From positions 1 through 22,287 of the forward strand of contig JADFNR010000055.1 in the NCBI GenBank assembly GCA_022563275.1: DNA of 22,287 nucleotides, read 5' to 3'. Source of the stretch: Chloroflexota bacterium. GTDB taxonomy: Bacteria; Chloroflexota; Dehalococcoidia; UBA3495. Below the pieces are notes generated by a model, which made no database searches, was not told where the DNA came from, and saw nothing but the letters and a program-made list of their open reading frames with translations. A program made the position numbers and the translations under genes. Positions 16,223 to 22,287 of this stretch are shown piece by piece (within the stretch, counting starts at the first letter, position 1; each line of letters starts with the position of its first letter).

Positions 16223-17158
16223 CTACTTGAACCGCGAACCGAAGTACTCCGCTACCCGGCCCACGTACTCGTCTGGGAAGGTCAGAAAGGCGTCCACGTG
16301 GTCCACGCCGGGCACCCGCCACAGGAAACTGCCAACATCCGCAGCCTTGGCGACCCGCTCGCCATGCTCCAAGGGTATCCGCTGGTCCTCCGTGCCGTGG
16401 ATGACCAAGATGGGATACCCAAGACCGGCGACCGCCCGTTCCGGGACCAGGGCGCCGATGTCTATCCCGTAGATCTTCTTGGCCATCAGCTTGGTGGTGG
16501 GGATGAATATAGGTATCAGCCACTCTGGAAAGGGCGTCTTTCGGGCCGATTCCCGGGCGATCAGGTCCGAGGCGTCGGCGTAGGGACTGTCGGCGACCAC
16601 GGCGGTGATCCGCGGCTCTTCAGCCGCCGCCAAGATCGACGTCGCCGCCCCCATGGAGAAACCCATCAAACCGATCCCGCCGTCGCTTCCGGGGTCGACG
16701 CCCCGGCCCAACAGATAGTCGAAGGCTCCCAGTACGTCCCACCGCTCGAAATATCCGCCTGAAACCTTATCGCCCCCGGACGAGCCATGGCCCCGCAGGT
16801 CAAACAACAACACGTTATAGCCCAGTCCCACCATCCGGGCCGCCAACTCCACCGCGTTATCCCCGGAACGGACGCTTCCGATGCCGTGGACGAATATCAG
16901 ATGCGGACTCGAGTCCTCTCCCGGCAGGTACCAACCGCTGAGGGTAAGATCGCCGCGCCTAGATGGGAACTCCACGTCCTCGAACGCCAGATCGTAGTTG
17001 GATGGGTGGTCTTCTTGGGGGTCCCGGTCAGCCTTGGTGACACCCTGGGCGATCAGAAAGGACACCAACCCGTAGAGGATTACAATGACCACCAGTCCAC
17101 CGGCAGATGCCAGTCTTACTGACCGCTTTCGCAACATCTCCACCAACCACTTATACAT
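16223..17158 (-). CDS. Membrane-anchored alpha/beta hydrolase
   Basis: A 311-residue protein with one N-terminal hydrophobic segment (~19-38, GGLVVIVILYGLVSFLIAQG) preceded by Arg/Lys, so it is probably anchored in the cytoplasmic membrane with the catalytic domain outside. The alpha/beta hydrolase core has the oxyanion-region HGIG (91-94), LLFDLRGHGSSGG (117-129), nucleophile Ser168 in GFSMGAA, Asp258 in HGTEDQRIP and His287 in GVDHVDAF. It resembles the YqkD/FrsA-like or DUF1749-type 'alpha/beta hydrolase fold' lipoprotein-like esterases; the substrate is unknown. The start at ATG 17158 has AGAGG about 7 nt upstream. It is convergent with the SDR gene and divergent from icd across a 338-bp AT-rich gap. 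Confidence 0.87.
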   Translation of the reverse strand: MYKWLVEMLRKRSVRLASAGGLVVIVILYGLVSFLIAQGVTKADRDPQEDHPSNYDLAFEDVEFPSRRGDLTLSGWYLPGEDSSPHLIFVHGIGSVRSGDNAVELAARMVGLGYNVLLFDLRGHGSSGGDKVSGGYFERWDVLGAFDYLLGRGVDPGSDGGIGLMGFSMGAATSILAAAEEPRITAVVADSPYADASDLIARESARKTPFPEWLIPIFIPTTKLMAKKIYGIDIGALVPERAVAGLGYPILVIHGTEDQRIPLEHGERVAKAADVGSFLWRVPGVDHVDAFLTFPDEYVGRVAEYFGSRFK

Positions 17159-17401
17159 CTGAACGCCTCTATTAAAAATGAATCATCGGCTTAAGCTGAC
17201 ATCCCTCAACTGTCAAATTATTGACGTTCCTGATGCTTTTACCGGCTTCGAGGATTTCTGATCCCTTAATCAAAAACTCCCTTCCACCGGCAGCTATTGT
17301 CCATACGATTTCATCCGATTTGCTGGTGTGAAGTTCCAGATATGGTAAGAGTTAATTGCCGGGCTTGGATGCAGGACTAGGCAATGTCAATTTATCTAAC
17401 T

Positions 17402-17407
17402 TATAAT
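17402..17407 (+). promoter_or_regulatory. -10 box candidate for icd
   Basis: A perfect TATAAT 90 bp upstream of the icd ATG; the hexamers at -35 distance are weak. The leader would contain small inverted repeats around CGGTACCG. Confidence 0.4.
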
Positions 17408-17484
17408 CGGTACCGGTTCATATGGCCGGGACTATAGTTAAACATCTTTTCGCAATTCGCAGCAGCCAGTGAAACTCTTTGATT

Positions 17485-17490
17485 AGGGAG
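17485..17490 (+). promoter_or_regulatory. Shine-Dalgarno deciding the icd start
   Basis: AGGGAG lies 6 nt before ATG 17497. It favours this start over the in-frame TTG at 17479, which precedes the ribosome site. Confidence 0.85.
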
Positions 17491-17496
17491 AAGAAC

Positions 17497-19725
17497 ATGC
17501 CACAAGCGTCCCAGATTATTTACACCAAGATCGACGAGGCTCCGGCCCTGGCCACGCACTCGTTGCTGCCGATCCTCCGGGCCTTTACAAAGGGGTCCGG
17601 CATCGAACTGGAGGCCTGGGATATCTCGTTGACCGGCCGCATCATCGCGAATTTCCCGGACAATCTGACGGATGCGCAAAAGATACCTGATTACCTGGCC
17701 ATGTCCAGTGAGCTGTGCGAGGACCCAAAGGCGAACATCATCAAGCTGCCTAATATCAGCGCCTCTATCCCCCAGTTAAAAGGCGCGATCAAGGAATTGC
17801 AGGAAAAGGGATATGACATTCCCGACTACCCTGATGATCCTGCAACCGACCACCAACGCGAGCTGTTTGATCGTTTTTCCAAGGTGTTAGGTAGCGCGGT
17901 CAACCCGGTCCTGCGGGAAGGTAACTCCGATCGCCGGTCGGCCACATCGGTCAGGGAATACGGCAAACGCAACCCCCACCGGATGATGCAGGACTGGCCG
18001 GAAGTGTCCAAAACCCGGGTTGCCCACATGACCGGCGGTGATTTCTACGGTAGTGAACAGTCCGTGACGATCACAGAAACAGGATCGGCGGCGATCGAAT
18101 TTGTGTCTCGCGATGGCCGTGTGACCGTACTCAAATCCGATATCCCCCTGTTGGATGGAGAGATCATCGATTGTTCCGCGATGAATGTTAGGGAACTGCG
18201 CGAATTTTACGCTGACGAAATCAAAAACGCCAAAGCTGATGGCGTGTTGCTTTCTTTGCATCTGAAGTCGACCATGATGCGCATATCCGACCCGATCATC
18301 TTCGGCCATTGTGTGTCGGTTTACTACCAGGACGTGTTTACAAAACACGCTCCTGAAATGGATGAACTCGGGGTGAACCCCGACAATGGAATGGCTGAAC
18401 TCTACACCAAGATCCAATCTCTACCTGAGGCCAAACGAGCGGAGATCGAGGCAGATATCCAGGCGGTCTATAGCGTCCGCCCAGAGTTGATGATGGTGAA
18501 CTCCAGCCGGGGTATCACCAACCTGCATGTGCCCAGCGATGTGATTATCGACGCCACCATGCCCGTGATCGTCCGTGATGGCGGCCGGGCGTGGGGCCCC
18601 GACAACGAGTTGCACGACACCATCGCGATGATTCCTGACCGCTCTTACGCGACTCTATATCAGTCGATCATCGAAGATTGCCAGAAGCATGGGGCGTTCG
18701 ATCCGTCCACCATCGGCAGTGTCGCCAATGTGGGGCTGATGGCCCAGAAGGCCGAAGAGTATGGGTCTCACGACAAGACCTTTAAAGCCCCCGGCAACGG
18801 GACGATTCGGGTCGTGGACGCATCAGGCACGACTCTGATGGAACAAAGGGTTGAGCAAGGCGATATATTCCGGATGTGCCAGACCAAAGACGCGGCGATC
18901 CAGGACTGGGTCAAGCTTGGGGTCAACCGGGCTAGAGCCACCGGCTCGCCGGCCATCATCTGGCTGGACCCGGACCGGGCTCACGACGCCGAGCTGATCA
19001 AGAAGGTGGACCAATATCTGCCCACGCACGAAACGGCCGGGTTGGACATTCGCACCATGTCTCCCAAGGACGCGATGGAGTTCACGATGGCGCGCAGCCG
19101 GTCCGGCCAGGACACGATCTCCGTGACCGGCAACATCCTGCGTGATTATCTGACTGACCTCTTCCCCATCCTGGAACTGGGCACCAGCGCCAAGATGCTT
19201 TCTGTCGTCCCCCTGCTTAAGGGTGGTGGAATGTTCGAGACAGGCGCCGGCGGGTCGGCCCCCCGGCATGTAGCGCAGTTCCTTGAGGAGGGCCATCTGC
19301 GTTGGGATTCTCTGGGTGAATTCTGTGCCATAGTCGCTTCCTTCGAGCATCTCGGTGAGGTGTTCAAGAACGACAAGGCGAAGCTCCTGGCTGAGACCCT
19401 GGACCAAGCGATCGGGAAGCATCTGGAAAACCGCCGGGCGCCGTCGCGCCGGGTGAACGAACTGGACACCCGGGGCAGTCATTTCTACCTCGCTCTGTAC
19501 TGGGCGGAGATGCTGGCCAAGCAGACCCAAGACCCAGAGATGCAAACCCGCTTTGCCGGGGTGGCCCAGCAGTTGGCCGCCAACGAAGACAAGATCGTGC
19601 AGGAGTTGAACGAAGCTCAGGGACAGCCGGTGGACATCGGCGGCTATTTCCATCCCGATGAAGAGATGACCGCTAAAGCCATGCGCCCCAGCGCCACTCT
19701 GAATGCGATCGTGGACGCGATCTAG
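17497..19725 (+). CDS. icd: Monomeric NADP-dependent isocitrate dehydrogenase
   Basis: A 742-residue enzyme of the monomeric IDH family (about 735-745), which oxidatively decarboxylates isocitrate to 2-oxoglutarate with NADP in the TCA cycle. It is unrelated in length to the usual ~420-residue dimeric enzyme. Family signatures are [19 protein letters not shown] [20 protein letters not shown] (12-31), the substrate loop [12 protein letters not shown] (136-147), [36 protein letters not shown] (shortened), [29 protein letters not shown] and the C-terminal [27 protein letters not shown] (shortened). It is intact. Base composition looks somewhat lower in GC than mdh, and the upstream gap is AT-rich. 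mdh follows 73 bp downstream with a stem-loop between them, suggesting one transcript. Confidence 0.96.
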   Translation: MPQASQIIYTKIDEAPALATHSLLPILRAFTKGSGIELEAWDISLTGRIIANFPDNLTDAQKIPDYLAMSSELCEDPKANIIKLPNISASIPQLKGAIKELQEKGYDIPDYPDDPATDHQRELFDRFSKVLGSAVNPVLREGNSDRRSATSVREYGKRNPHRMMQDWPEVSKTRVAHMTGGDFYGSEQSVTITETGSAAIEFVSRDGRVTVLKSDIPLLDGEIIDCSAMNVRELREFYADEIKNAKADGVLLSLHLKSTMMRISDPIIFGHCVSVYYQDVFTKHAPEMDELGVNPDNGMAELYTKIQSLPEAKRAEIEADIQAVYSVRPELMMVNSSRGITNLHVPSDVIIDATMPVIVRDGGRAWGPDNELHDTIAMIPDRSYATLYQSIIEDCQKHGAFDPSTIGSVANVGLMAQKAEEYGSHDKTFKAPGNGTIRVVDASGTTLMEQRVEQGDIFRMCQTKDAAIQDWVKLGVNRARATGSPAIIWLDPDRAHDAELIKKVDQYLPTHETAGLDIRTMSPKDAMEFTMARSRSGQDTISVTGNILRDYLTDLFPILELGTSAKMLSVVPLLKGGGMFETGAGGSAPRHVAQFLEEGHLRWDSLGEFCAIVASFEHLGEVFKNDKAKLLAETLDQAIGKHLENRRAPSRRVNELDTRGSHFYLALYWAEMLAKQTQDPEMQTRFAGVAQQLAANEDKIVQELNEAQGQPVDIGGYFHPDEEMTAKAMRPSATLNAIVDAI

Positions 19726-19728
19726 TTG

Positions 19729-19751
19729 GGCTGCGGGGAACCCCTCCAGCC
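19729..19751 (+). other. Stem-loop between icd and mdh
   Basis: GGCTG-C-GGGG-AA-CCCC-TC-CAGCC gives 9 base pairs with a small internal loop, just after the icd stop. No T-run follows, so it is more likely an mRNA-stability or partial-termination element than a full terminator. Confidence 0.4.
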
Positions 19752-19798
19752 AGGCAGTAAGGCGGTCCTGACCATCTAAATAGAGGAGCAAACACAAG

Positions 19799-20740
19799 AT
19801 GCGAAGCAAGGTAACGGTCGTCGGCGCGGGAAACGTGGGCGCCACGACCGCGCAAAGAATCCACCAGTTGGGCTACGCCGACGTAGTGTTGGTGGACGTG
19901 GTCGAAGACCTGCCCCAGGGCAAGTCCTTGGACATGCTGGAGTCGGCCCCAATCACGGGCACCGACGCCAAGATCAGCGGCAGCAACTCCTACGAGGCAA
20001 CGGCCGGTTCCGAAGTGGTGGTCATCACCGCCGGCATCGCCCGCCGTCCCGGAATGAGCCGCGACGACCTGTTATTGACCAATATGCGGATCACATCGTC
20101 GGTCACGGAACAGGTGGTCAAATACTCCCCCGACTGCATCATCATACCGGTGACCAATCCCCTGGACGCCATGGTCCAGAACGTATTCGAGGTCAGCGGG
20201 TTCCCCAGGAACCGGGTATTCGGCATGGCCGGCGTGCTGGACACCGCCCGTTTCCGCACCTTCATCGCCGAAGAACTGGAGGTTTCGGTGGAGGACGTCC
20301 AGGCATTCGTCCTGGGCGGCCACGGCGACGACATGGTGCCGCTGGTCCGATTCACCAACGTGGGCGGCATCCCCATCAGCGAGCTGATGGCCGAGGAGAA
20401 GATCGACCAATTGGTGCGGCGCACCCGCGGGGGCGGCGGCGAGATCGTCGAACTGCTGAAAGAGGGCAGCGCCTATTACGCCCCGTCAGCCGCCATCACC
20501 CAGATGGTTGAGGCGGTCCTGCTGGACAAGAAACGCATCCTCCCGGCCTGCACCTATCTGGAGGGGGAGTTCGGCATCAACGGTCTCTGCGTCGGCGTCC
20601 CGGTGAAGCTGGGGGCCGGCGGCATGGAAAAGATCATGGAGATCAAGCTGACACCCGATGAACAGGCCGCGCTTCGAAGCTCCGCGGACACCGTCCAGGA
20701 ACTGGTGGAAGTGATGAACAAGGCCAAAGCCGAGGGTTAA
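19799..20740 (+). CDS. mdh: Malate dehydrogenase (LDH-like type)
   Basis: A 313-residue enzyme that oxidises malate to oxaloacetate with NAD. Rossmann loop GAGNVG (9-14) and Asp33 at the end of strand 2 (VLVDV) point to NAD preference. Substrate residues are Arg82/Arg83 and Arg88 in ARRPGMSR, where malate rather than lactate dehydrogenases carry Arg at the specificity position. The catalytic pair is Asp148 / His175 ([19 protein letters not shown]), with Arg151. Length is typical of the LDH-like MDH group. AGGAG lies 10 nt before the ATG. It is placed between icd and a class III aminotransferase, with 48 bp to the latter; icd-mdh pairing fits shared TCA-cycle duty. Confidence 0.96.
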   Translation: MRSKVTVVGAGNVGATTAQRIHQLGYADVVLVDVVEDLPQGKSLDMLESAPITGTDAKISGSNSYEATAGSEVVVITAGIARRPGMSRDDLLLTNMRITSSVTEQVVKYSPDCIIIPVTNPLDAMVQNVFEVSGFPRNRVFGMAGVLDTARFRTFIAEELEVSVEDVQAFVLGGHGDDMVPLVRFTNVGGIPISELMAEEKIDQLVRRTRGGGGEIVELLKEGSAYYAPSAAITQMVEAVLLDKKRILPACTYLEGEFGINGLCVGVPVKLGAGGMEKIMEIKLTPDEQAALRSSADTVQELVEVMNKAKAEG

Positions 20741-20776
20741 CCGGCCCACGGGGAAAATAAAGAAACATATTCTGGC

Positions 20777-20782
20777 AGGAGG
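20777..20782 (+). promoter_or_regulatory. Consensus Shine-Dalgarno of the aminotransferase
   Basis: AGGAGG, 6 nt before ATG 20789, is the strongest ribosome site in the window and fixes this start. Confidence 0.85.
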
Positions 20783-20788
20783 TCCGTC

Positions 20789-22078
20789 ATGGCCCGTCGA
20801 AGCGACGCTGAGCAACGCCTATTGGAGAAGGCGGGCCGCTACCTGCCCGGCGGCACCGGCGGCAACCTGTCCTTCCCCAAGGAATTGGACTTCCTGGTCT
20901 CACATGGCAAGGGCTCCAGCATCTTCGATGTCAGCGGCAATGAGTACGTCGATTGGCTCATGGGTTCCGGTCCCATGATCCTGGGCCACGCCCACCCAGC
21001 CGTCACCGAGGCCGTGATCAAAGCGGTCGAGGGCGGCAGCACCTTCTTCGCCACAAATTACAAAGCGGTGGAATTGGCCGAGGAGTTGGTCAACGCCATC
21101 CCCTGCGCCGAGCAGGTGCGGTTCACCACCAGCGGGACCGATGCCTGCTTCCAGGCCATGCGCGCCGCCCGGGCCTTCACCGGCAAAGAGAAGATACTCA
21201 AATTTGAGGGCGGCTTCCACGGCACCAGCGACTACGCCCTGATGAGCCTCACCCCGTCCCCTTCGGTCGAATACCCCCAGTCTCAGGCCAGCAGCGGCGG
21301 TATCCCCAAGGCCATCCAAGACTTGATGCTCATCGCCCCCTACAACGACCTGGCCACCACCGAGACGATAATCAACGCCCACCTGGACGACATCGCGGCG
21401 GTGATCGTGGAGCCGGTCCAGCGCGTGATCGCCCCCCAGCCGGGTTTCCTCCAGGGACTGCGCGACCTGACCAAACGCCACAACATACCGCTCATATTCG
21501 ACGAGGTGGTAACCAGTTTCAGGCTGGCCTACGGCGGGGCGCAGGAGTTCTACGGCGTGACGCCGGATATGTGCACCGTGGGCAAGATCATGGGCGGCGG
21601 CTATCCGCTGGCGGCGCTTCTGGGCCGGGCCGACATCCTCTCGGTCTTCGACCGGGGGGCCTCCGACGACGAGACCTACATCAACCAGATCGGCACCCTG
21701 AACGGCAACCCCGTGGCCTGCGCCGCCGGACTGGCCACCCTGGCCGTGATGCGGGAAGAGGGGACCTACCAGAAGATACACGGGGCCGGGGCGGCCATAC
21801 GCGGCGCGCTGGTGGAAATCTGCAATGAGAACGGCGTGCCGGTCCAGAGCTGCGGCGAGGACGCCATATTCGACGTCTACTTCTCCGAACGGCCGGTGGT
21901 CAATTACCGGGACACCCTGGCCGCCGACGCCGGCATGATGACCAGGTTCAACACCGGCCTGCTGGAGCGCGGCATCCTGAAGGGCGCCCAGAAATACTAC
22001 CCCTCCGCCGTCCACACCGACGAAGACATCGAAAAGACCATCCAGGCCATGCGGGAAGTGGTGCCGCTGATCCGCTAG
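20789..22078 (+). CDS. Class III aminotransferase, glutamate-1-semialdehyde-aminomutase-like
   Basis: A 429-residue PLP enzyme of fold type I. Motifs are YLPGGTGGN (18-26), GHAHPAVTEAV, TTSGTDACFQAMRAARAFTG (113-132, cofactor phosphate region), EGGFHGTSDYAL, PLIFDEVVTSFR with Asp238, and the PLP lysine Lys266 in TVGKIMGGGYPLAALLGR. The sequence resembles HemL (GSAM), but large paralogous groups share these features and act on other amino acids, including beta-amino acids. No heme gene lies nearby, so a heme role is not supported and hemL was not assigned. It is probably co-transcribed with mdh (48-bp gap). A palindromic terminator-like hairpin follows the stop. Confidence 0.88.
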   Translation: MARRSDAEQRLLEKAGRYLPGGTGGNLSFPKELDFLVSHGKGSSIFDVSGNEYVDWLMGSGPMILGHAHPAVTEAVIKAVEGGSTFFATNYKAVELAEELVNAIPCAEQVRFTTSGTDACFQAMRAARAFTGKEKILKFEGGFHGTSDYALMSLTPSPSVEYPQSQASSGGIPKAIQDLMLIAPYNDLATTETIINAHLDDIAAVIVEPVQRVIAPQPGFLQGLRDLTKRHNIPLIFDEVVTSFRLAYGGAQEFYGVTPDMCTVGKIMGGGYPLAALLGRADILSVFDRGASDDETYINQIGTLNGNPVACAAGLATLAVMREEGTYQKIHGAGAAIRGALVEICNENGVPVQSCGEDAIFDVYFSERPVVNYRDTLAADAGMMTRFNTGLLERGILKGAQKYYPSAVHTDEDIEKTIQAMREVVPLIR

Positions 22079-22096
22079 GTCAACGCCGGCTGGTGG

Positions 22097-22215
22097 TTCG
22101 ACGGGCTCACCACGAATGGAATCCCAAAACGTAGGGGCACGGCAATGCCGTGCCCCTACGTTTTTTTTATGATGCGCGACGAGGCTCCCATCCCGCTCAT
22201 CCTGAGCCTGTCGAA
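22097..22215. repeat. Inverted pair of TTCGACRGGCTCA repeats
   Basis: TTCGACGGGCTCA at 22097-22109 and its complement TGAGCCTGTCGAA at 22203-22215 match at 12 of 13 positions and flank the terminator palindrome. The fuller units (ending CACCACGA and CATCCTGAGCCTG...) resemble widespread intergenic repeats of environmental bacteria, which often appear in such facing pairs. Confidence 0.65.
22126..22168 (+). terminator. Long palindromic hairpin with T-run (terminator / REP-like)
   Basis: A 19-bp perfect inverted repeat centred on 22145 (AAAACGTAGGGGCACGGCA and its complement), followed by a run of eight T. It lies 48 bp after the aminotransferase stop and should work as a terminator. The core beginning GTAGGGGC is also of the kind seen as dispersed palindromes in many environmental genomes. 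Confidence 0.8.
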
Positions 22216-22287
22216 GGGCCGGCGCAAGCCATGTTTAGAATCTCGAAGTAGGCAAACAGTCCCTTTCCCCGGCGGCAGGAGAAGGCT

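Larger units (their letters stand above)
17159..17496. other. AT-rich divergent intergenic region before icd
   Basis: This 338-bp gap is clearly more AT-rich than its surroundings. It should hold the promoters of the divergent hydrolase and icd genes; a TATAAT and a TATAGT (17433-17438) are visible on the plus strand. On the minus strand, codons 17351-17172 are open for 59 residues without a good start. No RNA gene was recognised. Confidence 0.5.

Noticed and set aside
20900..22015. A 371-codon open frame on the minus strand
   Set aside because: It is antisense to the aminotransferase; the composition is typical of a high-GC shadow.
20789..22078. Assignment as true HemL for heme synthesis
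   Set aside because: Motifs are shared by many class III aminotransferases and no heme gene is in the window.

Overview
The window looks like an ordinary chromosomal stretch of a high-GC environmental bacterium. Gene content, a threonyl-tRNA synthetase without a TGS domain, and REP-like palindromes in the spacers fit the Chloroflexota, perhaps a Dehalococcoidia/SAR202-type lineage. That placement is inferred from gene flavour; no rRNA or marker tree is available here. About 18 protein genes are present, mostly metabolic or housekeeping. I see no rRNA, tRNA, CRISPR array, transposase or phage gene.

Layout. (1) 1-2640: the tail of a riboflavin operon, ribD (5' end outside the window), ribE and ribBA, closed by a strong terminator; no ribH follows. 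(2) 2640-3000: a non-coding spacer holding a 138-bp inverted-repeat element. (3) 3000-6058, minus strand: two overlapping acetyl-xylan-esterase-type hydrolases, then prfB (RF2) with its own extended -10 promoter and a classic CTT-TGA-C programmed +1 frameshift, which the plain reading frame misses. (4) 6229-9312, plus strand: an SRPBCC protein, a PlsY-like acyltransferase and thrS. (5) 9318-11645, minus strand: a D-2-hydroxyacid dehydrogenase and a lipoprotein with two cupins and a discoidin domain. (6) 11802-16197, plus strand: a YyaL/DUF255 protein, an AT-rich kinase-like gene, a SAM methyltransferase and an NmrA/SDR-type protein. (7) 16223-17158, minus strand: a membrane-anchored alpha/beta hydrolase. 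(8) 17497-22078, plus strand: monomeric NADP-isocitrate dehydrogenase, malate dehydrogenase and a GSAM-like class III aminotransferase, followed by a terminator-like palindrome and further REP-like repeats.

How they fit together. The rib genes supply the flavin pathway. icd and mdh are two TCA-cycle dehydrogenases side by side. prfB, thrS and plsY are core housekeeping genes scattered among accessory enzymes. The least conventional items are the second esterase, whose catalytic Ser position is Gly; the double-cupin/discoidin lipoprotein with incomplete metal sites; the AT-rich kinase/methyltransferase insert; and the palindromic repeats. I found no convincing new multi-gene defence, secretion or biosynthetic system.
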